Below are positions 25,449 to 37,725 of a stretch of DNA of 54,812 nucleotides, one piece after another. The notes beneath the pieces were generated by a model. The model worked only from the letters and a program-made list of their open reading frames with translations, was not told where the DNA came from and made no database searches. The translations under genes were made by a program, and so were the position numbers. The first letter of the stretch is position 1, and each line of letters begins with the position of its first letter. Origin of the DNA: an uncultured Acetatifactor sp. (GTDB lineage: Bacteria > Bacillota > Clostridia > Lachnospirales > Lachnospiraceae); assembly GCA_947630715.1 (NCBI GenBank), contig CANRIP010000018.1:1-54812 (forward strand). Direction: 5' to 3'.

Positions 25449-26450
25449 ATGGCTACCATCTCGGAGATTGCGGACAAGCTGGGAATTTCCAAAAGCACCG
25501 TATCCAAGGCTTTAAACAACGCCACAGACATCAGCGCGGACATGCGCAAAAAGGTGCTGGAGACAGCCGCGGAGCTGGGATACATCAACCACAGGGCGAA
25601 CCACTTGCGGAAAAAAGTCTGTATCCTGATCGAAAACATGGATTACGAAACGCCCAACCAGTTCGGCTATGACATTGTCCGGGGCTTTCAGCAGATGGCG
25701 GAAACGGAAAACTGGGTCACGGACATCATTCCCCTGACGGTGGAATTCCAGAAAATGACGCCCTACGGCGTTTTCATGCTGGATCACGGCTATCAGGCTT
25801 CCTTCGTGCTGGGCTTTTCGCTGCTGGACCCCTGGATGCAGGAGTTTCCCGCCACCCAGATTCCCACGGTTCTCTACGACAATTACATCAAAAGCAATCC
25901 CCATATCGCCTCCGTGGGCTGTGACAGCCAGGAGGGCTTTGACCTGGCGGTAAAGCATCTGGCTGAGCTGGGCCACAAAAAAATCGGCCTGATTTCCGGG
26001 CCCACGGACTCCTACATCATACAGGCCCGCTACAACGCCTATATCAACGCCATGAATAAGTATGAGCTGGAAATCGGCGAGGATTACATCGGCCTGGGGT
26101 ATTATGTGGCCGAATCCACCCGCACCTACATACCAAAGCTGATGAGCCGCGGGGTCACCGCCATCCTGTTTTCCCATGACATACGGGCCATTTCCGCCCT
26201 CACGGAATGTTTGGACAGAAACATCCAGATTCCCGCAGATTTAAGCATTATCGGCTTTGACGATCTGCCTATGACTGCATATACGGAGCCTCCCCTGACC
26301 ACCATCCGCCAGGACAGGATCGGTCTGGGGAAATGCGGCTTCTACGCCATGAACTGCCTTCTGAACCGTCTTCCCATCGGCTCTATTCTGCTGCGCGCGC
26401 CGCTGATCGTCCGGGGCTCCACGGGGCCTGCGCCAAAGCGGGGAACGTGA
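25449..26450 (+). CDS. LacI-family transcriptional regulator
   Basis: Probable maltodextrin-responsive repressor of the divergent malEFG locus. The 333-residue product begins with the LacI helix-turn-helix (TISEIADKLGISKSTVSKALN, residues 2-22) and hinge helix, followed by a periplasmic-binding-protein-like sensor domain (GFDDLPMTAYTEPPLTTI near the C-terminus). The ATG at 25449 follows GGAGGAAGC; the open frame further upstream lacks a ribosome-binding site. The genes respond to different-looking palindromes on the two sides, so a second regulator such as CcpA is possible. Confidence 0.92.
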   Translation: MATISEIADKLGISKSTVSKALNNATDISADMRKKVLETAAELGYINHRANHLRKKVCILIENMDYETPNQFGYDIVRGFQQMAETENWVTDIIPLTVEFQKMTPYGVFMLDHGYQASFVLGFSLLDPWMQEFPATQIPTVLYDNYIKSNPHIASVGCDSQEGFDLAVKHLAELGHKKIGLISGPTDSYIIQARYNAYINAMNKYELEIGEDYIGLGYYVAESTRTYIPKLMSRGVTAILFSHDIRAISALTECLDRNIQIPADLSIIGFDDLPMTAYTEPPLTTIRQDRIGLGKCGFYAMNCLLNRLPIGSILLRAPLIVRGSTGPAPKRGT

Positions 26451-26476
26451 GACGCCAAAGCGGGGAACGGGAACGG
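26430..26476 (+). repeat. Short direct repeat across the regulator's 3' end
   Basis: GCCAAAGCGGGGAACG occurs twice about 22 bp apart, once inside the last codons of the regulator gene and once just after the stop, followed by GGAACGGGAA. It looks like a small tandem duplication extending past the stop codon. Confidence 0.5.
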
Positions 26477-26486
26477 GAAGGAGCTC

Positions 26487-26515
26487 TTGCATTTTTTCCC
26501 GGCCTGTGTTATAGT
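26487..26515 (+). promoter_or_regulatory. queT promoter
   Basis: TTGCAT (26487-26492), 17 bp, TATAGT (26510-26515). The predicted leader of about 85 nt contains the candidate riboswitch. Confidence 0.7.
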
Positions 26516-26560
26516 CCTATGTGCAGGCGCGTCCGCCCTTGTTTTCGGGCCGCGTTGCGC

Positions 26561-26604
26561 GGTGAGTTCGAAACCTTCCTCACCTAAAACAAAACTAAAG
26601 GAGA
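26561..26604 (+). promoter_or_regulatory. Candidate preQ1-I riboswitch upstream of queT
   Basis: A 6-bp stem GGTGAG / CTCACC (26561-26566, 26579-26584) closes the loop TTCGAAACCTTC. It is followed by an A-rich tail (TAAAACAAAACTAA) that runs straight into the AAAGGAG ribosome-binding site. A compact stem with a TTCG-type loop, an A-rich tail with ACTA, and tail-loop pairing (AAGG with CCTT) is the preQ1-I layout, and QueT is a known target class. An overlapping hairpin CCGCG-TTG-CGCGG (26550-26562) would compete with the stem. Loop identity does not match every consensus position I remember. Confidence 0.6.
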
Positions 26605-26607
26605 GAT

Positions 26608-27147
26608 ATGATGAATCGAAAAGTACTGTTCACTGCTCACGCGGCAATCATTGCCGCTCTCTATGTGGTTCTGACCTTCGCCGCCTCCCTGCTCGGCCTG
26701 GCAAGCCAAGCGATCCAAATCCGTTTTTCAGAAGCCCTCACCATCCTGCCGTTTTTTACTCCGGCTGCCGTGCCTGGCCTGTTTGTGGGCTGTTTCCTGG
26801 CCAATCTTCTGATCGGCAGTATGCCTCTTGACACCCTGTTCGGCAGCATCGCCACCCTGCTGGGGGCGCTTGGCACCTATTGGATCGGCCATGTCCCCAG
26901 GGCAAAAAGAAAGAACGGGCAGCCCGCCCCGGGATGGCAGAAATGGCTTGCGCCCCTTCCCCCCATTCTCGCCAACACGCTGATCGTCCCCTTTGTTCTG
27001 GCTTACGTCTATCAGTTGGAAGGCACCATCCCCTACTTTATGCTGACCGTAGGCATCGGGGAGGTGATTTCCTGCGGCGTCCTGGGGCTGATGCTGTTTA
27101 CCGCGCTCAACCGTTTCCAGCGCCACCTGTTTTCTCCGGGGCCGTAA
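26608..27147 (+). CDS. queT: QueT-family queuosine-precursor transporter
   Basis: QueT is the substrate-binding S-component of an ECF transporter for a queuosine precursor (preQ0/preQ1 or queuine). The 179-residue product is about as long as the family and has five to six hydrophobic helices. The N-terminal segment around IQIRFSEALTILPFF and LIGSMPLDTLFGSIATLLGA are family features. AAAGGAG precedes the ATG, inside the candidate preQ1 riboswitch. No queuosine biosynthesis genes are in the window, which fits salvage. Confidence 0.88.
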   Translation: MMNRKVLFTAHAAIIAALYVVLTFAASLLGLASQAIQIRFSEALTILPFFTPAAVPGLFVGCFLANLLIGSMPLDTLFGSIATLLGALGTYWIGHVPRAKRKNGQPAPGWQKWLAPLPPILANTLIVPFVLAYVYQLEGTIPYFMLTVGIGEVISCGVLGLMLFTALNRFQRHLFSPGP

Positions 27148-27190
27148 ACGCCGGCCCCGCCCGCCTTGCCTGTCCCGATTACCGGGACAG
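27138..27190. terminator. Hairpins at the convergent end of queT and the 843-residue gene
   Basis: GGGGCC / GGCCCC (27138-27143, 27153-27158) and CTGTCCCG / CGGGACAG (27170-27177, 27183-27190) are perfect stems at the ends of two convergent genes. The second overlaps the stop codon of the minus-strand gene. There are no T-tracts, so intrinsic termination is uncertain. Confidence 0.4.
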
Positions 27191-29710
27191 ATAGGTGATG
27201 AAACAGTTCCCATTTTCTTCAAACCATGTTCCGGAATCGTTCCGTCCCATTTTGTACAGCTTCCCCCGGGAGGGTTCCAGCAGGATCGTGTTATACTCGT
27301 CATAGCCCACGATCAGCACCGCCTCCCCGTCCTGTAACAGCGCCAGCACCGGGGCGTTCCTGCTGACATAATACAACACCGCGTCCAGCCCGCAGCCCGT
27401 CAGATCCAGAACCCTGGCGTCCTCCAGATTTTCCGCCAGGATTTCCGCCACGGAGCCTCCTTTTTTCAAAAGAGAAACGGAATCCCGCACCAGGCCCTCA
27501 TAGCTGAAAACCGCGTCCAGGCACACGGACAGGCTTGTCTCCCCTTCCTCCACGCCGGTTTCGCGGATCGCCTTCATCTGATTTCTCGCCGGCCTGTTGC
27601 CCCGCATCCAGATCCGCTCTCCGCTTTCGTCCGTCACCACCCCCGAAATGGAATAGGCCAGATTGACGGCGCCCGCCGGGGAAAGATAAATGCCCTCCAC
27701 TCCGTAAGGGCCGTATACATAATACCGCTCCCCGGGCTCCCGCTTTGGCAGCGCAAGCTGTCTGCCTCCCTCGTAAACCACTTCCTTGGGGTTCAGCGTC
27801 ATGATGGTTTTGGGGTCGATGGAACCTCTGGTGCGGATCTGGACATAGCGCTCGTAGACATCGATGTCCGCTGCCACCACCACATTCTTGCCGGCGTCCG
27901 TTTCCACATTGTTCACAATCTGATCCGGATCCGTATCCTCATATTCCCCCGATTCCCGCCGGACGCACCGCTCCAGGGCGATCTGGTTTCCCGTCACCAC
28001 CACGTCCGTGACATAAACGCCCTCCCGCTCGTATTCTTTCAGGATTTCTCCGGAGGGGCTGCAGATCCCTATCTGGTACATGGGGAAAAAGACCCGTCCT
28101 TCCCTTTCCTCCCTGACGTCGGAAAGCCGCGCCCTCCCGTATATAATGTCTTCCCCGATAAAGCCAAGAGGCCGGATATATTCCCCGGAGGCGGCGCTCA
28201 TGGTCTGCTGGTCTCCGGTCCCCAGATTTCGGATGTGAAACCGGTCGCTTCTGTCCTTATTCCGGCCCTCGGACCAGACGATGATCCCGTGATCGTCCGA
28301 CACCTTCAGGCCGCCGTCCTGGGTCAAGGTCAGCAACGGCGTACAGATCCGATTGGTCAGATCAATCTCATAAACCACATTTTCCTGCTCCAGATACAGC
28401 TTTTGCTCCCGGTTTAAATACAGCAGATCGTCCATCTCCGCTTTCAGAACGGAATAGCTTTTGTCGCTGGGAAGATACAAAAGCTCCTCCACTGTGTTCA
28501 GGGCGCTGTTGTAACTGTAAAGCTGAATCCCCGTCTCCCCCTCATGGCGTCCCCGGTTCATATAGCCGTACAGGGCAAACTGAACGCTGCCGCTCTCGTC
28601 CACATCCAGAATCTTAATGGCATGCTGGTCATACAGAGTGCGCCAGTCCGCGTTGTCGCTGTCATAAAACCGAAAAATCACCGTCAGCCTGTTGGTGGTG
28701 GCATTATAGCTAAACAACTGGTTTGCGTCCACAAATACCACCGTATTTCCGTCCTCGCTCTCCATCATGGGGACGTTTTCATCGGTGATACCCAGCAGGA
28801 TCTTGTCGTTGGCGTACATGCTCTGGGTGTCGGGCAGTTGGTTCATGGTGCGCTGATAGTCCAGCAGATACATTCTCTCCGGCGTATAGCGGATCCGGAA
28901 ATGCTCCTTTACCATGTAATAGGTGGGGGCCGCCTGGCCCTCCTCCTGGGTGGAGACAATGTAATCCAGCAAAAGGGAGGCGGTCTGGTCCGCAATTTCC
29001 GTGAGCCGCACCAGCACCTCCGATTCTTCCTTCACCGGAAGATCTCCCCATGTGATCTGGCGGAAACTGCTGTGAATATTCACCTTGTGAAAAGAACTGT
29101 TGTCCTCCAGCGCCGGGTTCGTCTCCAAATACCTGGTCAGCTCCCTGGCAGCCTCCCTGTCATACAGCCTTTCGTGAAAATCCAGGACATACTCCAGTTT
29201 TTCCTCCACATTCAGGCTGTCGCTCCAGATCACCCTGGTATAATAATAAACCTGGGAGCTTCCGTCCAGCTCCAGCACAATGGCCAGGGAATACTCCGTA
29301 TCTTTTTCGATCAGATCCTTTAAGGAGATCGTCCCCCGAATCCGTTCCTTCTCCTGCCGGTATTCCGTCAGCCGAGTGTCCTCGATCAGCCGGGAACCAT
29401 CCGTGCTGCGCACCTGAAAAGAGATTCCCGTCACATGGCTGCCATAGGTGTCCACCACAAATCCGGTGGTTCTGCCCTCTAACAGAACGGTCACCGAATC
29501 TCTCTGAAAGGTTTCATCCATAGGCAGGCTGCAGCCGTGAAGCTGATTATACTCCACCCCGTTCAGCTCCATGGTCACCAAAGGCAGAGAAGCCTGGGCC
29601 ATTTCCATGGTCAGATTGTCGTGTCCCTGATTCATTGCCTTGCCGATCACAATCAATGACAGGACAAAGACGGCCGCGAAGACCAGCAGCTTAATGACGC
29701 TCTTTTTCAT
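27179..29710 (-). CDS. Large membrane-anchored extracytoplasmic protein of unknown function
   Basis: The 843-residue product has a signal-anchor helix (residues about 7-25: LLVFAAVFVLSLIVIG) and a long soluble outside part. The middle is rich in beta-strand repeats of the type seen in propeller-like proteins (for example VVFVDANQLFSYNATTNRLTV, and LLYLNREQKLYLEQENVVYE). The last 150 residues (SVCLDAVFSYEG through PVLALLQDGEAVLIVGYDEYN and LLEPS) resemble a papain-like C39 domain, but the position expected for the catalytic His (as in GHxVVVxGYD) carries Ala/Val. So it may be a degenerate domain. It lies 105 bp after the small gene at 29816. No family name is recognised with certainty. Confidence 0.8.
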   Translation of the reverse strand: MKKSVIKLLVFAAVFVLSLIVIGKAMNQGHDNLTMEMAQASLPLVTMELNGVEYNQLHGCSLPMDETFQRDSVTVLLEGRTTGFVVDTYGSHVTGISFQVRSTDGSRLIEDTRLTEYRQEKERIRGTISLKDLIEKDTEYSLAIVLELDGSSQVYYYTRVIWSDSLNVEEKLEYVLDFHERLYDREAARELTRYLETNPALEDNSSFHKVNIHSSFRQITWGDLPVKEESEVLVRLTEIADQTASLLLDYIVSTQEEGQAAPTYYMVKEHFRIRYTPERMYLLDYQRTMNQLPDTQSMYANDKILLGITDENVPMMESEDGNTVVFVDANQLFSYNATTNRLTVIFRFYDSDNADWRTLYDQHAIKILDVDESGSVQFALYGYMNRGRHEGETGIQLYSYNSALNTVEELLYLPSDKSYSVLKAEMDDLLYLNREQKLYLEQENVVYEIDLTNRICTPLLTLTQDGGLKVSDDHGIIVWSEGRNKDRSDRFHIRNLGTGDQQTMSAASGEYIRPLGFIGEDIIYGRARLSDVREEREGRVFFPMYQIGICSPSGEILKEYEREGVYVTDVVVTGNQIALERCVRRESGEYEDTDPDQIVNNVETDAGKNVVVAADIDVYERYVQIRTRGSIDPKTIMTLNPKEVVYEGGRQLALPKREPGERYYVYGPYGVEGIYLSPAGAVNLAYSISGVVTDESGERIWMRGNRPARNQMKAIRETGVEEGETSLSVCLDAVFSYEGLVRDSVSLLKKGGSVAEILAENLEDARVLDLTGCGLDAVLYYVSRNAPVLALLQDGEAVLIVGYDEYNTILLEPSRGKLYKMGRNDSGTWFEENGNCFITYLSR

Positions 29711-29815
29711 TGCAGCTCCTTCAGCGCAGGCTACCCCCTGCGGATATTCCGCAGCCCTGGGCGGAAGGCAGGAACCGGCATCCCTCTCCCCGGGCCCTCC
29801 GGCCCGCCCGGCAGG

Positions 29816-30217
29816 TTAAAACATCCCTGCTCTGGGCCCTCCGTGTCTGCGCTTGTATATCTCATTGTACAGCAGAACCTGAACCATTTCCTCTCCCGGC
29901 GGGTTTTCTTCTTCCTTCTCCAGAATGCCGCAGATGGCCTTTGCCAGATTCCGAAGACTGCACTGATCCGGGTATTCGTCGTAAATCATACTGCCTTCAT
30001 AATCCGACATATCCAGAATCTGCGCCACCCTGTTCCGGAAACGTTTTACATCATTCGGATAAAGCTGCTGAAGATATTCCAGATCCTCCAGCAGCGCAGC
30101 CTCTTTCCCGGGGTTGAAATAGCCGGGATACGCCATATAAAAAGGAAGGGGCCCGTTCCAGCAGCCCCTTACCGTACCGTCCGGCAGCGGCTGTACCAAT
30201 TTTGAATGAAAGTCCAT
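29816..30217 (-). CDS. Conserved-looking hypothetical protein, 133 residues
   Basis: A soluble, mostly helical acidic protein with many Tyr, Glu and Leu (EDLEYLQQLYPNDVKRFRNRVAQILDMSDYEGS) and a C-terminal basic tail (YKRRHGGPRAG). The start ATG 30217 has AAGGTGA upstream. It lies between the ATP synthase operon and the large anchored protein on the same strand, 76 bp after atpC with no convincing terminator between. Coding is supported by strand, spacing and protein-like composition; function is unknown. Confidence 0.75.
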   Translation of the reverse strand: MDFHSKLVQPLPDGTVRGCWNGPLPFYMAYPGYFNPGKEAALLEDLEYLQQLYPNDVKRFRNRVAQILDMSDYEGSMIYDEYPDQCSLRNLAKAICGILEKEEENPPGEEMVQVLLYNEIYKRRHGGPRAGMF

Positions 30218-30293
30218 ATGTTCACCTTACTTTCTTTGGTACAGCATATGCGTCTTTCCATCCAAATGTTACACCGCCGCCGGCAGTTTGCTC

Positions 30294-30698
30294 TTATTTC
30301 AGTACCTCAATCCGGGCCATCGCCCTTAAAAGCGCTGTCTCCGCCCGCGCAATATCCGTCTCCGGCGTCCTGTTGCGCAGCCTCTCCTCCGCTCTGGACT
30401 TTGCCGCTGACGCGCGGTCCGGATCAATCTCATCGGGCCATTCGATAATCTCCGCCAGAATTGTGACCCGATCCTGCAAGATTTCCGCAAATCCCGCATG
30501 CAGGGCGGCCTCCTTTTCCCCTTCCGGCTCGGTGATGCACAGAATGCCCGGCTTTATGATCACGGTGAGAGGCACATGACCGGGCAGAACCCCGATCTCG
30601 CCCTCTGTGGTGTTGAATTCCGCCATCTCCACCTGGCCTTCGTAAAACAGCCTGTCGGGAGTGATAATGCGCAGAAGGAAGGTATTCTTTTCTGCCAT
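30294..30698 (-). CDS. atpC: ATP synthase epsilon subunit
   Basis: Epsilon links the catalytic head to the rotor and can inhibit ATP hydrolysis. The 134-residue product has the N-terminal beta-sandwich (LRIITPDRLFYEGQVEMAEFNTTEGEIGVLPGHVPL) and the C-terminal helical hairpin (RASAAKSRAEERLRN). It is the last gene of the operon, 13 bp after atpD. Confidence 0.96.
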   Translation of the reverse strand: MAEKNTFLLRIITPDRLFYEGQVEMAEFNTTEGEIGVLPGHVPLTVIIKPGILCITEPEGEKEAALHAGFAEILQDRVTILAEIIEWPDEIDPDRASAAKSRAEERLRNRTPETDIARAETALLRAMARIEVLK

Positions 30699-30711
30699 AC
30701 GCTATGCCTCC

Positions 30712-32163
<1,452 letters not shown>

Positions 32164-33027
32164 TTATCCCAGCGCTTCCGCGCCGGCGATGATCTCGGTC
32201 AGCTCCTGGGTAATGGAGCCCTGACGGGCCCTGTTGTATTTCAACATCAGGTCGCTTATCATATCTTCCGCGTTGCTGGTGGCGCTGTCCATAGCCTGCA
32301 TGCGCGCACCGTTTTCGCTTGCCACGGACTCCATCAGCGCGCCGTAGATCAGACTGGTCATATACTTGGGAAGGATCAAGTCCAAAGCCTCCTCGTCCTC
32401 GGGCTCAAAATCCATAACCGCCTGGGGGCCGGTTTGCTTTTCCTGGTTTTCCCCCTCATATTCCACCGGCAAAAGCTTTAACAGCGTGGGTACATGACTC
32501 ACCGTGTTTTTAAACGCCGTGTAAGCCAAATAAATCTCGCCCACCTCGCCGGACGCAAAGGATTGCAGCAGCCGATCGGACAACGCCATGGCGTCGGCAT
32601 ACGCCGGATTCTCCACAATATCGCCGCTGCATTCCCGGACTTCATATCCATACCTGACAAACGCCTCACGTCCCTTGTTCCCCAGCGTATAAACGATCAC
32701 ATCCTCTTTGTTCCACTCAGGGTTCCTGGCAATCAGTTTGATCACATTGGAATTGTAGCCTCCCGCCAGCCCCCTGTTGGAAGTGATGACAATCACAGCC
32801 TTCTTGGACGAGGCGCCCGGAACCAGATATTTATGCTCCATATGCCCCACACGGCTCAAAATGCTGTTCACCGTTTCAAACATACAGGTAAAATACTCCT
32901 TGGAGCGTTCCGCGTTTGCTCTGGCGCGCTGCAGCTTTACGGTGGAAACCAGTTTCATCGCCTTTGTGATCTGCTGGGTTCCCTGAATACTGACCCTGCG
33001 GCGCTTTATATCACGCATTGATGCCAT
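32164..33027 (-). CDS. atpG: ATP synthase gamma subunit
   Basis: Central rotor shaft of F1. The 287-residue product starts MASMRDIKRRRVSIQGTQQITKAMKLV, has the conserved TSNRGLAGGYN region, and ends with the rotor helix (ARMQAMDSATSNAEDMI, RARQGSITQELTEIIAGAEAL). It lies between atpA and atpD in the standard order. Confidence 0.97.
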   Translation of the reverse strand: MASMRDIKRRRVSIQGTQQITKAMKLVSTVKLQRARANAERSKEYFTCMFETVNSILSRVGHMEHKYLVPGASSKKAVIVITSNRGLAGGYNSNVIKLIARNPEWNKEDVIVYTLGNKGREAFVRYGYEVRECSGDIVENPAYADAMALSDRLLQSFASGEVGEIYLAYTAFKNTVSHVPTLLKLLPVEYEGENQEKQTGPQAVMDFEPEDEEALDLILPKYMTSLIYGALMESVASENGARMQAMDSATSNAEDMISDLMLKYNRARQGSITQELTEIIAGAEALG

Positions 33028-33061
33028 ATTACGTCCTCATTTCTCTGAAAGCCTCCGGCTC

Positions 33062-35140
<2,079 letters not shown>

Positions 35141-35153
<13 letters not shown>

Positions 35154-35656
35154 GTCTTATCACCCATTTCCTTTAAGGTTTCGTCAATCAACTGATTCTG
35201 AACCGCGGTATCGATGGAGGCGGTAACCAGCTTGCCGGCCATAACGGCAGCCACAGCGATGATTTCCCTTTTGACGTCGTCGGCAACCTTTTGCTTTTCC
35301 AGCTCCGATTCCGTCCGGGCCCTGTCCAGAATACGGGCGGCCTCCTCCTTTGCTTCCGCAACGATCCGGTTCTCATTCTCCAGCGCCTTCTTTCTGGCGT
35401 CGCTCAGAATAACCTCCGCTTCCTTGTCGATTTCCCTGAGTTTGGTTTCATATTCCTGTTTCAGCCTGTCGGCTTCCTCCATATCCTGCTTAGCGCTCTC
35501 CAGCTCGCCGCGGATCTTTTCCTTACGGTCGCTCATCAGCTTTCTGGCGGGATTGAACAGGAAATAGCTCATTGCCAGGAACAGGACAAAGACGGCCACA
35601 ATCATCAGGCTGGCATCGGCAATCAACTGCCAGTCCAGATCAAACAGCCGCGTCAT
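35141..35656 (-). CDS. atpF: ATP synthase b subunit
   Basis: Peripheral-stalk subunit with one N-terminal membrane helix (LIADASLMIVAVFVLFLAMSY) and a long charged helical coiled coil. The start at 35656 (171 residues, MTRLFDLDW) has AGGAGAACAG upstream and is preferred over 35683. It overlaps atpH at its 3' end. Confidence 0.95.
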
Positions 35657-35744
35657 TGACTGTTCTCCTGTTAAAAGTATCATACGTCCTCTTTTCCGCT
35701 GCCTTCAGACAGCTTTCAAATTCAAGGCAATCATTCCCTTTGGT

Positions 35745-36032
<288 letters not shown>

Positions 36033-36072
36033 TTAGAACCTACCATTGACAGCCGCCGTCCCGGAAGGGTTG

Positions 36073-36804
36073 TCAGCGGCGTTTCCCATCCCCTATTTCG
36101 TTGGAAATATAGGTCATGGTCAGCATGCAGAACACATATGTCTGAATCGCGCCCGAAAACAGATCAAAATACACATGCAGGGCGGCCGGCCAGATCGTGG
36201 CGAACCATCTTAACAGCCCGTAGATCAAAGCCATCATGGCAGTGCCGGACAACACGTTGGCGAACAGACGAAGGGACAACGACACCGGAACGGCAAGGGT
36301 GCTGATCAGGTTGATCGGCAGCCAGATCGGCAGCCATTTCGGCAGGGGCGAACACAAGTCCTCCCAGATCGTCATGGGTTTCTGGTATTTCCATTTGCTG
36401 AAACGGATCATCGCAAAGGTGATTAACGCCAGCGGCAGCGTCACGCCGTAGTCCGCCGTTGGCGGCCTTAACCCCAGCAGCCCGGAAATATTGCTGAACA
36501 GGATAAAAATAAAGATGGTGCCGATATAGTTGTAATACCTGGGAGCCGCGTGTCCCATAGAGCCGTCCACAACACCGTCCAGCTTTTCCACAATCAGCTC
36601 CACCACATTCTGGAATCCTCTCGGCACTTCCGATCCCTTGCGGATCGCCCGGTTGGCCGCTATCGCAAACCCGATCAGGATCAGCATCACGATGAGAATA
36701 CACACATGGGATGTGGTAATCCATACCTGATGGCCGAAAAAGGAATACTGAAAGATGCCATGAATCATAAAATCCACATCCGACAACAGGATTCCATGCT
36801 CCAT
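36073..36804 (-). CDS. atpB: ATP synthase a subunit
   Basis: Stator channel subunit for ion flow to the c ring. The 243-residue product has five to six hydrophobic segments and the conserved helix with the essential Arg (SLSLRLFANVLSGTAMMALIYGL), and ends in a hydrophobic segment before a basic tail. It is 18 bp after the atpI-like gene. Confidence 0.96.
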   Translation of the reverse strand: MEHGILLSDVDFMIHGIFQYSFFGHQVWITTSHVCILIVMLILIGFAIAANRAIRKGSEVPRGFQNVVELIVEKLDGVVDGSMGHAAPRYYNYIGTIFIFILFSNISGLLGLRPPTADYGVTLPLALITFAMIRFSKWKYQKPMTIWEDLCSPLPKWLPIWLPINLISTLAVPVSLSLRLFANVLSGTAMMALIYGLLRWFATIWPAALHVYFDLFSGAIQTYVFCMLTMTYISNEIGDGKRR

Positions 36805-36822
36805 ATTTTCACCTCCTCCTTT

Positions 36823-37317
36823 TTACAGATTTTCTTTGACCACGTCCGATTCGGCGCAGATCTGCGTTTCCTGGGAAACAGCCTCCTCCGAAACGGGCTG
36901 CGGGACGGGATCCGTCTCATGCAGCAGTCTGTTCAATAATTTATGGGTAAGCGGCTGAAGATACGCCGTACCTTTCAGGCTCATATAGCCAAGGAAAAAA
37001 ACCAGCGGATGAAAAACATCCGTCACCGCGGCAATGACCAGGAAAAAAATCACCGCCAGATACCGGAACAGATAGCCCCGGGTAATCACCTTTGCCGCCC
37101 TGTCCCCCGAAAGAAACGCCCGATCCAGAGTGCGGGCCATATGTACCGCGGCCGCCATCGCCGCCGCGACGCCAAACCAAAGGCCAAGGCTGAAACGTCC
37201 CGGTCTGTCCGCAAACAAAAGCCCGGCTGCCTGACAGATCAGCCCCAGCGCGATCTGCCCCAGATGCATCTCCAGCAGGGTTCTGTCACCTGATTTTATC
37301 CTTTTGGCTATCTTCAC
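36823..37317 (-). CDS. atpI: ATP synthase subunit I (AtpI-like)
   Basis: Small membrane protein proposed to help c-ring assembly or cation supply. The product has four hydrophobic segments (LGLICQAAGLLFA, LWFGVAAAMAAAVH, YLAVIFFLVIAAVTDVF, FFLGYMSLKGTAYL) and a soluble acidic tail. GTG 37317 overlaps the upstream gene by 32 bp and lacks a clear ribosome-binding site; ATG 37269, 17 bp after the upstream stop, is an equally plausible start giving 148 residues. It precedes atpB as usual. Confidence 0.85.
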   Translation of the reverse strand: MKIAKRIKSGDRTLLEMHLGQIALGLICQAAGLLFADRPGRFSLGLWFGVAAAMAAAVHMARTLDRAFLSGDRAAKVITRGYLFRYLAVIFFLVIAAVTDVFHPLVFFLGYMSLKGTAYLQPLTHKLLNRLLHETDPVPQPVSEEAVSQETQICAESDVVKENL

Positions 37318-37570
37318 CGGTCCAATCCCGCTCCTTGTCCCCGTTGCGCGGCTCGCAGATCTTTCGGATCATGCGGTACGCGCTCTGCCCTCCTGCGACC
37401 GCTCCCATAAAAAACAGGACAATGGTCATCCAGGAGGTTCCGAATTTTCGATCCAGCCAGACGCCAAGCGCACATGCCAGACCGATGGACACGATCATGG
37501 TAAGCCCGATCTGCGTGATCAGAGCCAGCGTCTGAAAAGTGGTTCGGTTGTCGGTTTCACGACGTCTCAT
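37286..37570 (-). CDS. AtpZ/AtpR-like small membrane protein
   Basis: First gene of the ATP synthase operon. The 94-residue product has two hydrophobic helices (LITQIGLTMIVSIGLACALGVWLD and IVLFFMGAVAGGQSAYRM), matching the AtpZ-type ATPase_gene1 family often found in front of atpI. ATG 37570 follows GGGGAGG. The start at 37651 is rejected because it lies at the predicted transcription start site. The exact role is unsettled; cation-channel and assembly functions have been proposed for relatives. Confidence 0.82.
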   Translation of the reverse strand: MRRRETDNRTTFQTLALITQIGLTMIVSIGLACALGVWLDRKFGTSWMTIVLFFMGAVAGGQSAYRMIRKICEPRNGDKERDWTGEDSQKDKIR

Positions 37571-37579
37571 ATCCCAGAA

Positions 37580-37600
37580 ATGCCTCCCCTGACAGGGGTT
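37580..37600 (-). promoter_or_regulatory. Palindrome overlapping the first ribosome-binding site of the atp operon
   Basis: CCCCTG - T - CAGGGG is followed by AGGC, so GGGG of the stem forms part of the GGGGAGG ribosome-binding site of the first gene. As a hairpin it would hide the site, though its one-base loop means slippage or a larger loop is needed. Confidence 0.35.
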
Positions 37601-37656
37601 ACGGGCGCAAAAACATAAAAAACCATGTATGGGGTTCTTCCGCCCGGCCATAGTAC

Positions 37657-37685
37657 ATTATACCTAAGTTTCCCAAAAATGTCCA
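37657..37685 (-). promoter_or_regulatory. ATP synthase operon promoter
   Basis: On the minus strand, -35 TGGACA (37685-37680), 17 bp, perfect -10 TATAAT (37662-37657). This is a near-consensus strong promoter for the ten-gene operon. Confidence 0.85.
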
Positions 37686-37725
37686 GTGCTGTATGGAATT
37701 TCAGGCCGGGTTTTCAGCGGGCTTT

